A stretch of DNA of 64,000 nucleotides from Paucilactobacillus oligofermentans DSM 15707 = LMG 22743 (GTDB lineage Bacteria > Bacillota > Bacilli > Lactobacillales > Lactobacillaceae). The notes beneath the pieces are model-generated. The model saw nothing but the letters and a program-made list of their open reading frames with translations. It made no database searches and was not told where the DNA came from. Positions 19,052-29,134 of the stretch are shown here, piece by piece; position 1 is the stretch's first letter; every line of letters starts with the position of its first letter. Made by a program: the position numbers and the translations under genes. The stretch is from NCBI RefSeq assembly GCF_001434315.1, contig NZ_AZFE01000003.1, forward strand, positions 124,001 through 188,000. Direction: 5' to 3'.

Positions 19052-21413
19052 TTTAAAAGCACAAATTAATAAACATTTACATGATAATTCTGAACTAAGT
19101 TTTTCAGTTGAGAAATTAGCATTTCAGTTGGAAATGAATTCAGCTGAACAATTTACACCAATTGTCCAAGCATTGGCACAATTAGAACGTGATAACGAAG
19201 TTAAGGTTACGGATAACGGAGAATTTATCGCTATTATTAAGCAAAATGCGTTGACTGGTATTTTTCATGGAAATGAGAAGGGTTTTGGGTTCGTTGCCTA
19301 CGATCCAGAGGAACCAGATGTCTATGTTAATCCAGACCATACAATGCACGCTCTTAATGGTGATGAGGTTGAAGTCGAAATTATTCGTCCTGGAAAACCA
19401 GACAAGTCTCAAGGGCCAGAAGGAACGGTTAAAAAAATTGTTACCCATCACTATGCTCAAGTAGTTGGTGAATTTAAGTCTAATAAAACCGCTAATTTTG
19501 TTGGTGAAATTGTTCTTAAAGATAAAAAAATATCAACATTTAAGTTCATGGTAACAGGTAATGGCTTAGTTCCGACTGACGGTGAAATTGTCACAGCTGA
19601 TGTAACGGAATATCCTACTAATGAAGCACCTAAAACAATGATTGGTGTGGCTAAACAAGTAATCGGGGCTAAAGACGAACCTGGAATTGATATTTTAGCA
19701 TCCGTCTATGCGCATGATTTACCACATGAATTCCCAGAAGATGTAATTAAGCAAGCTAATGCAATTAGTGACACGGTTCTTGAAGAAGAAAAAATTGGTC
19801 GTGAGGATATTACTGACCAGCCATTAGTTACGATTGATAGTATCGAATCAAAAGATTTAGATGATGCTGTTGTAGCATGGAAGATGGATAATGGAAATTA
19901 TCATCTTGGAGTTCATATTGCTGATGTTAGTCATTATGTTCAAGAAGGTACCCCATTAGATCGTGAAGCTTTCAATCGTGGAACATCAGTTTATTTGACT
20001 GATCGAGTAATTCCAATGCTTCCTCGTCGCCTTTCAAATGGAATTTGTTCATTGAATCCGGATGTTGAACGACTTTCAATGAGTTGTGAAATGGAAATCA
20101 ACGCAGAAGGAAAAGTTGTAAATCATCGTATTTTTACTAGTGTGATGAAGTCACATGCACGAATGACTTATAAGGCAGTTAATGCCATCCTTGAAGCACA
20201 TGATGAAAAAACACGGAATGAATATCAAGAACTTGTTCCGATGTTTGAAGAGATGGGTGAGTTACACCGAATTCTTTTGAAAAGTCGTAAGCATCGTGGT
20301 GCACTTGATTTTGATGCTCCTGAAGCAAAGATTATTGTTGATGAAGATGGTCATCCAACGGACATTGAATTACGTGAACGTGGCTTATCTGAACGAATGA
20401 TTGAATCATTTATGTTAGCTGCAAATGAAACAGTAGCAGAACATTTTAAAAAATTACAAGTGCCATTCTTATATCGTATTCATGAAACTCCAGATGGCGA
20501 ACGAGTAAAGAAATTCTTTGAATTTTTAAGCGTCTTTGGCATTAATGTTAAGGGTGATCCTAACAATTTGAAGCCTAAGATGTTGCAAAGTGTCTTGAAA
20601 GACGTGGCAGATGCACCTGAAGCGCAAATGGTTCAAGTGATGATGTTACGTAGTATGAAGCAAGCTAAATATTCTGAAGATTCTTTAGGTCACTTTGGAT
20701 TAGGCGCTGAATTTTATACGCATTTCACTTCACCAATTCGTCGTTACCCAGATACTACGGTTCACCGTTTAATTAAATGGTACGCCGAAAATGGTACTGG
20801 TAAGGAAGCTAAAGAAAAATATGCAGAACAGTTACCAGAAATTGCTGAACATACATCAGTAGCTGAACGTCGTGGTATTGATACTGAACGTGAAGTAGAT
20901 AGTATGAAGAAAGCAGAATTCATGGAAAGCCATGTTGGTGAAACTTTTGATGCAGTTGTTAGTTCCGTAATGAAGTTTGGTCTATTTATTTCATTACCTA
21001 ATACGGTTGAAGGATTAGTTCATATTAGTGTTATGAAAGATGATTATTATGAATATCTTGAAAATCATCTAGCTTTGGTTGGTCGTAAGTTTCATCGAAT
21101 CTTCCAAATTGGACAACCGGTTAAAGTTAAGTTACTTCGTGTGGATAAAGATCAACGCGAAATTGATTTTGAACTAGTTGATCCTGCATCAGCACCATTA
21201 ACTAAGCTTCGAGTTCCTCGTCAAGATGATCGCCGCGGCGGTCGTCGTGGTGGCCAAAATAGTGGAAATGGTAGCCGAAACAGTAACAGCCGTAATGGTA
21301 ACCATTCTAATAGCAATGGACATCGTAACAGTAATTCGCAACATAATGGTGAACAAAACAATCGTCAGATTAATCGAGGACAAGCACGTAAGTCACCAAA
21401 AGATTCACACTAG
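19038..21413 (+). CDS. rnr: Ribonuclease R
   Basis: Processive 3'-5' exoribonuclease that degrades structured RNA, takes part in rRNA quality control and works with tmRNA-SmpB. The 791-aa protein has an N-terminal helix-turn-helix-like part, cold-shock domains (GIFHGNEKGFGFV near residue 77), the RNB catalytic domain (DLDDAVVAWK and HIADVSHYV) and a C-terminal S1 domain near FDAVVSSVMKFGLFISL. The last 70 residues form a disordered tail, first RGG-like, then rich in Asn, Ser, Gly and Arg. Ahead of smpB by 22 bases, as in many Firmicutes. Confidence 0.97.
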   Translation: MTESNLKAQINKHLHDNSELSFSVEKLAFQLEMNSAEQFTPIVQALAQLERDNEVKVTDNGEFIAIIKQNALTGIFHGNEKGFGFVAYDPEEPDVYVNPDHTMHALNGDEVEVEIIRPGKPDKSQGPEGTVKKIVTHHYAQVVGEFKSNKTANFVGEIVLKDKKISTFKFMVTGNGLVPTDGEIVTADVTEYPTNEAPKTMIGVAKQVIGAKDEPGIDILASVYAHDLPHEFPEDVIKQANAISDTVLEEEKIGREDITDQPLVTIDSIESKDLDDAVVAWKMDNGNYHLGVHIADVSHYVQEGTPLDREAFNRGTSVYLTDRVIPMLPRRLSNGICSLNPDVERLSMSCEMEINAEGKVVNHRIFTSVMKSHARMTYKAVNAILEAHDEKTRNEYQELVPMFEEMGELHRILLKSRKHRGALDFDAPEAKIIVDEDGHPTDIELRERGLSERMIESFMLAANETVAEHFKKLQVPFLYRIHETPDGERVKKFFEFLSVFGINVKGDPNNLKPKMLQSVLKDVADAPEAQMVQVMMLRSMKQAKYSEDSLGHFGLGAEFYTHFTSPIRRYPDTTVHRLIKWYAENGTGKEAKEKYAEQLPEIAEHTSVAERRGIDTEREVDSMKKAEFMESHVGETFDAVVSSVMKFGLFISLPNTVEGLVHISVMKDDYYEYLENHLALVGRKFHRIFQIGQPVKVKLLRVDKDQREIDFELVDPASAPLTKLRVPRQDDRRGGRRGGQNSGNGSRNSNSRNGNHSNSNGHRNSNSQHNGEQNNRQINRGQARKSPKDSH

Positions 21414-21435
21414 ATTACGAGTGAGGTGAATTGAA

Positions 21436-21903
21436 TTGGCTAAAAAACAACAAAATGATGATAATTTAGTTGCTCAAAATAAAAAGGCGCGTCATGATTA
21501 TTCAATTGCAGAAACTTATGAGGCTGGGGTTGTATTGACCGGAACTGAAATTAAATCAGTTCGAGCTAAACGGGTGCAATTGAAAGATGGTTATGCTCAG
21601 ATTCGTGGTAATGAAGCCTGGTTAATGAATGTTCATATTAGTCCATATGATCAGGGAAATCAGTTCAACCATGATCCACTTCGTAATCGAAAATTACTTT
21701 TGCATAAAAAGGAAATTCAGAAGTTAACGGGTGAATTAAATAATCAAGGTATCACGTTAGTTCCACTTAAAATGTATATCAAAAAAGGCTATGCTAAAGT
21801 ATTGTTAGGGATTGCTAAAGGTAAACATGAGTATGATAAGCGTGAAACAATAAAAAAACGTGATCAAGATCGTCAAATTGAACGAGTAATGAAGCATTAT
21901 TAG
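21436..21903 (+). CDS. smpB: SsrA-binding protein SmpB
   Basis: SmpB binds tmRNA and brings it to stalled ribosomes for trans-translation. The 155-aa protein has [36 protein letters not shown] and the basic C-terminal tail [17 protein letters not shown], all typical. Start TTG, with GAGGTGA six bases upstream; an earlier TTG at 21431 is out of frame. Its RNA partner ssrA lies at 43956 in this window. Confidence 0.97.
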   Translation: MAKKQQNDDNLVAQNKKARHDYSIAETYEAGVVLTGTEIKSVRAKRVQLKDGYAQIRGNEAWLMNVHISPYDQGNQFNHDPLRNRKLLLHKKEIQKLTGELNNQGITLVPLKMYIKKGYAKVLLGIAKGKHEYDKRETIKKRDQDRQIERVMKHY

Positions 21904-21924
21904 CTTGGCAAATTTATAGTATTA

Positions 21925-21960
21925 AAAAAATGATAATCCATTATGGATTATCATTTTTTT
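21925..21960. terminator. Bidirectional terminator smpB / DUF gene
   Basis: AAAAAATGATAATCCA / TGGATTATCATTTTTT, loop of four. It covers the last codons of the minus-strand gene. Confidence 0.92.
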
Positions 21961-22522
21961 GGATATGTTTAATCTTTAATGGCCGATTTAAAAATGCTTC
22001 AGAATTTCGTAATCTTGGCTGTGTAATGGATGGGATGGTGATTACTTTAAAATTTCCTTTACGAGCCCAGTGATCAAGTACTGATGCGACTGCAATTGAT
22101 AAAGCTTCAAGTTCTGGTTCATAAACAGTCAGTTGATTATATTTAATTTGGTTATGATTTTCTGGGTGGAAAGAAAAAACAAGCTTGGTTCCACGATAGA
22201 CATGATAACTATCACGTAAAGTATTACCGACAATAATCCAATTCAAACCGCGGATAAAAATTACTTCACGGAAAAATCCTAGTGATTTACTAATGGTACC
22301 AACTTGTTTTGAATCGTTAAAAATTGCAAATTTAGGCAACATTCCTAGGGTGAGTTGTTTGATTTCTGATAAAAGTTCACCTTGCATGGAATAAACTGAG
22401 ATTACATCTTTTTGTATCCCCCATTTACCAACTACTAAATATAAGGAGGTTCCATTTTCGTCTTTGACAACACTAGCTCCATGGAGCGTAGTTGAGTGCT
22501 TTCGAATAAATAAGTTACGCAT
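21941..22522 (-). CDS. LURP-one/YxjI-like protein
   Basis: Probably a tubby/LURP-one-related beta-barrel protein of the YxjI type; function unknown. The sequence alternates short beta-like segments: SLYLVVGKWGIQKDVISVY, GELLSEIKQLT, FAIFNDSKQVGTISKS. No membrane helix or signal peptide is seen. The upstream in-frame GTG at 22528 lies inside the ribosome binding site GAGGTG, so I chose ATG 22522 (193 aa), seven bases from GAGG. The assignment rests on pattern impression, so it is uncertain. Confidence 0.55.
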   Translation of the reverse strand: MRNLFIRKHSTTLHGASVVKDENGTSLYLVVGKWGIQKDVISVYSMQGELLSEIKQLTLGMLPKFAIFNDSKQVGTISKSLGFFREVIFIRGLNWIIVGNTLRDSYHVYRGTKLVFSFHPENHNQIKYNQLTVYEPELEALSIAVASVLDHWARKGNFKVITIPSITQPRLRNSEAFLNRPLKIKHIQKNDNP

Positions 22523-22624
22523 ACTCACACCTCACTTTGATTGAATTTGATTATATTCTACCACGGTTTGTTAGCAATATCATTTTCAACGCAATTATGC
22601 TAAAATTATGTCGAGGTGCTGTGT

Positions 22625-23311
22625 ATGAAACCATTTATTAACAATGATTGGTGGCCAGTTTTAGAGTCAGAGTTTGGACAACCGTATTATTCAAATTTAA
22701 GTTCATTTATTAATCATGAATATCAGAATGAAAATATTCACCCTGATCATGATAAAATATTTGAAGCATTTGAATGGACGCCATTTGCTAAAACCAAGGT
22801 GGTTATTTTAGGTCAAGATCCTTACCATGAAAATCATCAAGCTCATGGCTTGAGCTTTTCGGTAATGCCAGGGGTTAAAGTACCACCATCATTGCGAAAT
22901 ATTTATAAAGAACTAGATGATGATTTAGGGTTTGCGCCAGTTAATCACGGATATTTAGAATCTTGGGCTAGACAGGGTGTGTTATTACTTAATACCGTGT
23001 TAACCGTCCAAGATGGAGTTGCATTTTCGCATCAAGGAAAAGGATGGGAAAAGCTTACCGATGCTGCGATTATAGCGCTATCTGAGCGAACCAAACCGGT
23101 AATTTTTGTTTTATGGGGTAAGGCGGCGCAGGATAAGATCAAGTTGATTGATACGACACAAAATGTAGTAATTAAATCAGCGCATCCAAGTCCATTATCA
23201 GCTTACAGGGGATTCTTTGGTTCACGGCCATTTTCAAAAGTTAATACAGTCCTCAGACAATTAGGTGAGAAAGAAATTGATTGGCAGCTTCCTGAATCAG
23301 TGGAAGAGTAA
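22625..23311 (+). CDS. ung: Uracil-DNA glycosylase
   Basis: Removes uracil from DNA in base excision repair. The catalytic water-activating Asp65 is in GQDPYH and the DNA-intercalation loop with His in [17 protein letters not shown]. At 228 aa it is full length. I chose ATG 22625 rather than GTG 22616 because CGAGGTG is placed six bases before it. It is next to pta, as in other lactobacilli. Confidence 0.97.
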   Translation: MKPFINNDWWPVLESEFGQPYYSNLSSFINHEYQNENIHPDHDKIFEAFEWTPFAKTKVVILGQDPYHENHQAHGLSFSVMPGVKVPPSLRNIYKELDDDLGFAPVNHGYLESWARQGVLLLNTVLTVQDGVAFSHQGKGWEKLTDAAIIALSERTKPVIFVLWGKAAQDKIKLIDTTQNVVIKSAHPSPLSAYRGFFGSRPFSKVNTVLRQLGEKEIDWQLPESVEE

Positions 23312-23349
23312 TCATAGTTACATAATATATTATAGATGGAGTGATAGAT

Positions 23350-24321
23350 ATGGATTTATTTACAGGCTTAGCATCAAAAGTTAAGGGTCAAAATAAACGA
23401 GTAGTTTTTCCAGAAGGTGAAGATGAACGTATTTTAGGCGCCGCTGTACGACTTAAAAAAGATGGATTAGTTGAACCAGTTTTACTTGGTAATGTTGATA
23501 AAATTAGTGAAGTATCTGCTCAAAATAAATTTGATATAGCTGGAATTGAAATTATTGATCCAGCTGTTTATACAGAAAAACAAGTAATGATTGATAGTCT
23601 TGTAGAGCGTCGTAAGGGTAAAACATCACCTGAACAAGCAGCAGAAATGATTAGCGATGTAAGTTACTTTGGAACAATGCTAGTTTATATGAATAAAGTT
23701 GATGCAATGGTTTCTGGTGCTACTCATCCAACTGGCGATACGGTTCGTCCGGCCCTTCAAATTATTAAAACTGCTCCAGGTAATTCACGAATTAGTGGAG
23801 CGTTTATCATGGAAAAAGGCGATGAACGATACGTATTCGCTGACTGTGCAATTAATATTGAATTAAGTGCACAAGAAATGGCTGAAGTTGCCCTTCAAAG
23901 TGCACAAACGGCTAAAGTATTTGATATTGATCCTAAAGTTGCACTATTAAGTTTCTCAACTAAGGGTTCTGCCAAAGGCGACGTGGTTACTAAAGTCGCT
24001 GAAGCAACTAAAATTGCTCAAGAATTGGCACCAGATGTTCCAGTGGATGGTGAATTACAATTTGATGCAGCGTTTGTCCCAAGTGTTGGTGAACGTAAAG
24101 CGCCAGGTTCTAAAGTTGCTGGTCATGCTAATGTCTTCGTATTCCCTGATTTACAATCAGGCAACATTGGCTACAAGATTGCGCAGCGTTTTGGTGGCTT
24201 TGAAGCCATTGGACCAATTTTACAAGGATTAAATGCACCAATTTCTGATTTATCTCGTGGTGCAAGTGAAGAAGATGTTTACAAAGTAGCGTTAATTACA
24301 GCTGCTCAAGCATTAAATTAA
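23350..24321 (+). CDS. pta: Phosphate acetyltransferase
   Basis: Interconverts acetyl-CoA and acetyl phosphate, allowing ATP formation via acetate kinase or use of acetate. The 323-aa protein begins MDLFTGLASKVKGQNKRVV and contains VFPEGEDERILGAA, SGATHPTGDTVRPALQII, LSFSTKGSA and the C-terminal FPDLQSGNIGYKIAQRFGG, all typical. ATG 23350 is preferred over GTG 23341 because GGAG (23338-23341) would overlap the GTG. ackA is not in the window. Confidence 0.97.
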   Translation: MDLFTGLASKVKGQNKRVVFPEGEDERILGAAVRLKKDGLVEPVLLGNVDKISEVSAQNKFDIAGIEIIDPAVYTEKQVMIDSLVERRKGKTSPEQAAEMISDVSYFGTMLVYMNKVDAMVSGATHPTGDTVRPALQIIKTAPGNSRISGAFIMEKGDERYVFADCAINIELSAQEMAEVALQSAQTAKVFDIDPKVALLSFSTKGSAKGDVVTKVAEATKIAQELAPDVPVDGELQFDAAFVPSVGERKAPGSKVAGHANVFVFPDLQSGNIGYKIAQRFGGFEAIGPILQGLNAPISDLSRGASEEDVYKVALITAAQALN

Positions 24322-24331
24322 TTAACAAATG

Positions 24332-24368
24332 AGCGAACTGACAGTTACTTTATCGGTTCGCTTCTTTA
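24332..24368 (+). terminator. Terminator of pta
   Basis: AGCGAACTGA pairs with TCGGTTCGCT (one G-T pair); the T-run after it is interrupted. Confidence 0.65.
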
Positions 24369-24385
24369 ATTGGTAAGGTGAGATA

Positions 24386-24847
24386 ATGGATATTAAATTT
24401 ACAAATAGTACACAGACAATGGATTTGGCTAAACAGCTAGCTAGTAATTTAAATGCTGGGGATGTTTTAGTTTTAAATGGTGATCTTGGAGCCGGGAAGA
24501 CAACTTTTACCAAAGGGCTCGCCGAGGGACTAGGAATAACTGCAACGATTAAGAGCCCGACGTTTACGATAATTCGTGAGTACCAAGAAGGTCGTTTGCC
24601 ACTTTATCATATGGATGTTTATCGCCTTGAAAATGGTGGTGGTGAAGAGTTAGGGCTTGATGAGTACTTTGCTGGAGATGGCGTTAGTGTTGTTGAGTGG
24701 GCCCAGTTTGTTGAAGACGAATTACCAGATGAATACCTGTCAATTAATTTCAAGCGTACGAATCTTGAAAATGAACGACAAGTTAGTTTTGTTCCACATG
24801 GAGCCCATTTTAAGCAAGTGATTGAGGGATTAATTAATGGAAATTGA
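24386..24847 (+). CDS. tsaE: tRNA threonylcarbamoyladenosine biosynthesis ATPase TsaE
   Basis: TsaE is the ATPase that supports TsaB-TsaD in t6A37 modification of tRNAs reading ANN codons. The 153-aa protein has Walker A GDLGAGKTT (residues 32-40), SPTFTIIREYQ and LYHMDVYRLE, and VVEWAQFVEDELP. It overlaps the following GNAT gene by 11 bases, a familiar arrangement in lactobacilli. Confidence 0.96.
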   Translation: MDIKFTNSTQTMDLAKQLASNLNAGDVLVLNGDLGAGKTTFTKGLAEGLGITATIKSPTFTIIREYQEGRLPLYHMDVYRLENGGGEELGLDEYFAGDGVSVVEWAQFVEDELPDEYLSINFKRTNLENERQVSFVPHGAHFKQVIEGLINGN

Positions 24848-25346
24848 AATGAAATCAGCAGAATCAACTGATGCTGCTAAAATATTAAAATTACTAGAAG
24901 AACTACAAGATGAATCAGAATTTTTTACAGTGAAAAATCTTGCTCAATTAACAGTTGAACAAGAAGCAGATAACTTAGATAAAATTAGTGATACCAATGA
25001 TAATTTAGTATTAATTGCGATGGCTGCAGGCGAAATGATTGGGATTGTAACAGTCGCTAAAATTGATAAAAAAGCAGTTGGCGAAATTGGGATTGCGATT
25101 CGAAAAGAATATTATCATAAAGGACTTGGAACGGCCTTGTTAGATGAAATAATCTATTGGGGCGATCATTTTAGTCCGTTGAATAAATTTACGCTATCAG
25201 TGATTGCTGAAAATGAACCAGCGATAGGACTTTATCGAAAGATGGGCTTTAAACCAAATAAGGTTGCGATGGTTCCAGATCGAGAAGGTATTGAACGTAA
25301 ATCGTTTATTATGACTTTAGAATTGGATGAAAGCACGGCTAAATAA
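24837..25346 (+). CDS. GNAT family N-acetyltransferase
   Basis: A 169-aa acetyl-CoA-dependent acetyltransferase. The acetyl-CoA binding motif A is visible in IAIRKEYYHKGLGTALLDEI (Q/R-x-x-G-x-G/A form: KGLGTA), followed by NEPAIGLYRKMGFK, the usual motif B. The substrate is not known; RimI-type ribosomal protein acetylation is a possibility suggested only by the tsaE neighbourhood. Start ATG is inside tsaE. Confidence 0.88.
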   Translation: MEIEMKSAESTDAAKILKLLEELQDESEFFTVKNLAQLTVEQEADNLDKISDTNDNLVLIAMAAGEMIGIVTVAKIDKKAVGEIGIAIRKEYYHKGLGTALLDEIIYWGDHFSPLNKFTLSVIAENEPAIGLYRKMGFKPNKVAMVPDREGIERKSFIMTLELDESTAK

Positions 25347-25354
25347 GTAAATAA

Positions 25355-25394
25355 AAACCACTTGTAGTATTTATTAATCTACAAGTGGTTTTAT
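25355..25394. terminator. Bidirectional terminator GNAT / exonuclease
   Basis: AAAACCACTTGTAG / CTACAAGTGGTTTT with A/T runs on both sides. Confidence 0.92.
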
Positions 25395-25927
25395 TTAGCT
25401 GCTTTAACAAAAGGTTTGATGGGCTGAGTACCAAAATGAGTTGCTTGGTAAAGCAAGATATTGGCACAAGCTTGACTATCATCTAATGCATTATGATGGT
25501 GGTCGAGTGTAATGTTTAATTTATCGCAAACAGTATCAAGTTTATGATTAGGCAGGTCTGGGAAAAATTCTTTACTAGTTTTAACCGTATCTAAAGTTAG
25601 ATAATTTGGTCTCTCAATACCATAATAATCGAGACTGCTTTTAATGACACTATTATCAAAAGGTGCATTATGTGCAATTACAAGTTTATTTTCACCAAAG
25701 AAAGAATCAATGTGGTCCCAAATATCAGTGAATGAGGGGGCATTGGCAACATCTTCTTCATGGATACCATGAATTTGAACGTTTCGCCAAAAAAAATCAG
25801 TTGGTGGTTTAATTAGTGAATAGAATTCATCAACTATTTTATTTTCACGGACGACAGTTAGTGCAACTGAACAAGCACTATATCGTTTAGCATTGGCAGT
25901 TTCAAAATCAATAGCAACAAAATTCAT
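25391..25927 (-). CDS. DEDDh-type 3'-5' exonuclease (DnaQ-like)
   Basis: A stand-alone 178-aa exonuclease domain like the epsilon/PolC proofreading domain. Exo I motif FVAIDFETANA has Asp7 and Glu9, Exo II is VIAHNAPFDNSVI, and Exo III HHNALDDSQACANILL has His and Asp. No polymerase or other domain is attached. Such proteins process DNA or small RNA ends; the exact role is not clear. Confidence 0.92.
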   Translation of the reverse strand: MNFVAIDFETANAKRYSACSVALTVVRENKIVDEFYSLIKPPTDFFWRNVQIHGIHEEDVANAPSFTDIWDHIDSFFGENKLVIAHNAPFDNSVIKSSLDYYGIERPNYLTLDTVKTSKEFFPDLPNHKLDTVCDKLNITLDHHHNALDDSQACANILLYQATHFGTQPIKPFVKAAK

Positions 25928-26068
25928 ATTATTCCTCCGTTATTAATTTAACAGGGTAATTTTACGGTAAAATCGTGGATAAAGCAATTATTGAAATTGG
26001 TAATCATCCAATCGTAGTTTCATGATACAATTAATATTAACAAAAATATTTATGAAGAAGGGTTTTCG

Positions 26069-26962
26069 ATGTCATTAGCTATTGAAGAAACATTCCCTAA
26101 AATTGAAATTATGCAAAATGCGTCTTTATCAGATTATACCAACACTGATACTGGTGGGCCGGCTGATTGGCTAGCTTTTCCAACAACGGTTGAGGAAACT
26201 CAACAATTGGTGAAATTCGCTAAAAATAATCAGTTAGCGATTACTATTATTGGAAATGCTAGTAATTTAATCGTTCGCGATAGTGGCATTGAAGGTCTCG
26301 TTATTATTTTAACGAAGATGAATACAATTGAAGTTAGTGAAAATAAAATTATTGCCCAAGCTGGAGCAGCCTTGATTACAGCAAGCGAGATAGCACGTGA
26401 TGCTAGTCTAAGCGGATTAGAGTTTGCAGCTGGAATACCAGGTAGTGTTGGCGGAGCAGTGTTTATGAATGCTGGGGCTTATGGCGGAGAAATTAGCCAA
26501 GTAGTAGTAGCTGCCACATTATTAAATTCAGATGGTGAAGTAATTACGTTGAATGCTGATGAATTAGATTTTGGCTATCGTCATAGTAGTATTCAAAGTG
26601 ATGGTGGGGTAATTTTAGCAGCGACATTTTCATTAGTATCTGGTGATCGCGCTACTATCAAGTTCAAAATGGATGATTTCAATGCTCGCCGTGCGGATAA
26701 ACAACCGTTAGAATGGCCTTCATGTGGCAGTGTGTTTAAACGACCAGCCGGTTTTTATGCAGGTAAATTAATTCATGATGCTGGCCTACAAGGTTATACT
26801 AGTGGTGGTGCTCAAGTATCGAAGAAACATGCCGGTTTTATTATTAACATCGGCGAAGGAACAGCGACTGATTATTTGAATGTTATTAAACACGTACAAG
26901 ATACCGTTTTTAGGCAGTTTCAAGTTCATCTTGAAATTGAAGTCAGAGTAATTGGACGTTAA
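26069..26962 (+). CDS. murB: UDP-N-acetylenolpyruvoylglucosamine reductase MurB
   Basis: Reduces UDP-GlcNAc-enolpyruvate to UDP-MurNAc with NADPH and FAD in peptidoglycan precursor synthesis. The 297-aa protein shows [18 protein letters not shown], the FAD-binding [12 protein letters not shown] and the typical [20 protein letters not shown]. The C-terminal [18 protein letters not shown] and [14 protein letters not shown] carry active-site residues. Own extended -10 (TGATACAAT) is seen about 45 bp upstream. Confidence 0.97.
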   Translation: MSLAIEETFPKIEIMQNASLSDYTNTDTGGPADWLAFPTTVEETQQLVKFAKNNQLAITIIGNASNLIVRDSGIEGLVIILTKMNTIEVSENKIIAQAGAALITASEIARDASLSGLEFAAGIPGSVGGAVFMNAGAYGGEISQVVVAATLLNSDGEVITLNADELDFGYRHSSIQSDGGVILAATFSLVSGDRATIKFKMDDFNARRADKQPLEWPSCGSVFKRPAGFYAGKLIHDAGLQGYTSGGAQVSKKHAGFIINIGEGTATDYLNVIKHVQDTVFRQFQVHLEIEVRVIGR

Positions 26963-26969
26963 ATAAAAA

Positions 26970-26998
26970 TGGGGCAATTTTGATTGTCCCGTTTTTTT
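26970..26998 (+). terminator. Terminator of murB
   Basis: GGGGCAA and TTGTCCC (with G-T pairing) and a run of seven T. Confidence 0.75.
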
Positions 26999-27019
26999 AA
27001 TAAAACTAGGGGGAGTTTT

Positions 27020-29122
27020 ATGCTGATATTAGAAGAAGTATTATTATTAATATTTCTAGTGTTAATTTCGAAAGTATTTACTCATTATTTGAAAATTGTT
27101 CCAGATAGTTTGATTCAAATTGGTCTAGGTTTATTAGTAGCATTATTTTTTAAAGTTCAGGTACCATTGCAAACGGATTGGTTTTTATTACTTTTTATTG
27201 CGCCGCTATTGTTTAATGATGGTCGCAAATTTCCAAAGCAAGAATTATGGAAGTTGAAAGGACCAATCTTTGCTAATGCCATTATATTAGTATTTGTGAC
27301 CACCTTATTGGGTGGATATTTAATTTATTTAATTGTTCCAGAGATCCCATTATATGTTTCATTTGCGTTAGCAGCAATTTTGTCACCAACGGATCCAGTA
27401 GCGGTGCAATCAATTGCTAAGCAGGCAAAGTTAGATTCCAACATTCTTCATTTAGTTAGTGGTGAAAGTCTAATTAATGATGCGTCAGGATTGATTGGTT
27501 TCAAATATGCGGTTGCTGCTGTGACAACTGGATATTTTTCAATTGTTAATGCAACTGGAGATTTCATCTATACAGCCGTAATCGGACTAGTTGCAGGTGT
27601 ATTAATAATGCTTGTGATTGAAATGGCCCATGACTTTTTACATAATCAAGGGATTACGGATATTATTTTTTATGTCGCATTTAAGCTCATGTCGCCGTTT
27701 ATTGTTTATTTGATTACTGAAGATGTCTTTCATGCGTCAGGTGTTATTGCCGTAGTAGCTGCAGGAGTGTTCTCACATACGCGGAATATGCAAATAATTG
27801 ATGATCGCCCTGAGATGAGTTTAGTCACTGAAAGAACTTGGTCATTAGTTGTTTATCTTTTAAATGGAATCGTGTTTGTAATTTTAGGAATCGAATTGCC
27901 AATTGCCACTTCAGAATCGTTAAAAAGTGATAGCTATAATAATTTAAGTTTATTTGGGTACGTAATTGGGGCGTGGGTAATCCTGTTATTGATTCGAGTT
28001 AGCTGGATTTTAGTTTACGAGACTTTCCAATACTTGCGTCATCGACGTGATAATGTCAGTATCAGATCAGCATTTTTAGTTGGTTTATCAGGGGTTCGTG
28101 GTGCAATCACGATGGCAGGGGTGTTGTCAGTGCCATTGTTAATTGAAAATGGTGCCGATTTTCCGGCTCGTTCATTAATGCTGTTTATTGCGGCTGGAGT
28201 AATTATCCTGAGTTTAATTGTTGCTTCGTTGTTAATTCCAATCTTTACCAAAGTTAATTTTCCGTTTGAAAATCGTGGTAGTGACATTGATGAGGACGAA
28301 GAAGATGAAGAAGAAATTGATGAAGAAGAGGATGATCAAGCTAATTACATGACCGAAGAGCAGGCAAAATACTTTTTGATGCAACTTGCGGTACAAACGA
28401 TCGAGGAACATCGTCGTGATTATAATCAGCAAGCTGCGTATGATTTAATTTTAAACTATCAAATATTAATGCGTCGATTACAATTGAGTAATCAGACTGA
28501 TGAAGCGCTAACGCGAACTTTGAAACAAGAGCTTGAATTAAGAAGTGTCGCGTATGAGGCAGAACGAAATGCCTTGCATCGATTATTAGAAAAAGGAATT
28601 ATTACCGCAAATGATTATTATCAATCAATGAAACGTATTGATCAAATTGAAAATCACTTGGCGCATGATTTAAGAGCGGCTAATACTTGGTGGACCTGGC
28701 GAAAAATGAAAACACGAGTAGCTGGATTGCTGCATTGGCTGACTAGATGGATCATTAACCAAAATACTGATATTGAAAGACGCCGAATTATTGATGTTGA
28801 AACTAGTAAAGCTGCAATTAAAGCGTTATCTAAATATGTTTCTGATGCCAGGGTAGTAGGTAATGATGTTGAGCGAAATGCAGTATATCAACTGATTGTT
28901 AGTTACCGTAATCGAATTGAACATAGTAAAAATCCAAAGTTAAAGCTAGCGACAAAATATAAGCAGGATTTAGAGCTGTTACGTTTTGAAGCAGTTAATG
29001 CACAACGAATTGGAATTGTTCAATTACGTGATGGCGAACGGATTTCGGCCACTACTGTCCAAAAGCTAAGACAATATCTTAATTATTCAGAAAATTCAAT
29101 TATAAAAACAGCAGACGATTAG
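27020..29122 (+). CDS. CPA1-type Na+/H+ antiporter with long cytoplasmic tail
   Basis: A cation/proton antiporter of the NhaP/CPA1 family for pH and Na+/K+ homeostasis. With start ATG 27020 (GGGGAG upstream) it has 700 aa; the longer in-frame opening at 26984 runs over the murB terminator. Residues 1-415 form about 12 membrane helices with the ion-binding SPTDPVAVQSIA and GESLINDASG. Then comes a very acidic linker with 14 Asp/Glu in about 20 residues (421-441) and a 260-residue charged cytoplasmic domain of helical character, perhaps regulatory. The 3' end overlaps the convergent DUF1361 gene by four bases. Confidence 0.9.
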   Translation: MLILEEVLLLIFLVLISKVFTHYLKIVPDSLIQIGLGLLVALFFKVQVPLQTDWFLLLFIAPLLFNDGRKFPKQELWKLKGPIFANAIILVFVTTLLGGYLIYLIVPEIPLYVSFALAAILSPTDPVAVQSIAKQAKLDSNILHLVSGESLINDASGLIGFKYAVAAVTTGYFSIVNATGDFIYTAVIGLVAGVLIMLVIEMAHDFLHNQGITDIIFYVAFKLMSPFIVYLITEDVFHASGVIAVVAAGVFSHTRNMQIIDDRPEMSLVTERTWSLVVYLLNGIVFVILGIELPIATSESLKSDSYNNLSLFGYVIGAWVILLLIRVSWILVYETFQYLRHRRDNVSIRSAFLVGLSGVRGAITMAGVLSVPLLIENGADFPARSLMLFIAAGVIILSLIVASLLIPIFTKVNFPFENRGSDIDEDEEDEEEIDEEEDDQANYMTEEQAKYFLMQLAVQTIEEHRRDYNQQAAYDLILNYQILMRRLQLSNQTDEALTRTLKQELELRSVAYEAERNALHRLLEKGIITANDYYQSMKRIDQIENHLAHDLRAANTWWTWRKMKTRVAGLLHWLTRWIINQNTDIERRRIIDVETSKAAIKALSKYVSDARVVGNDVERNAVYQLIVSYRNRIEHSKNPKLKLATKYKQDLELLRFEAVNAQRIGIVQLRDGERISATTVQKLRQYLNYSENSIIKTADD

Positions 29123-29134
29123 TCTGCTGTTTTT
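29104..29134. terminator. Bidirectional terminator made of two overlapping 3' ends
   Basis: AAAAACAGCAGAC / GTCTGCTGTTTTT, 13 bp with a five-base loop. The loop contains TTAG, read as TAG stop on plus and TAA stop on minus. Confidence 0.93.
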
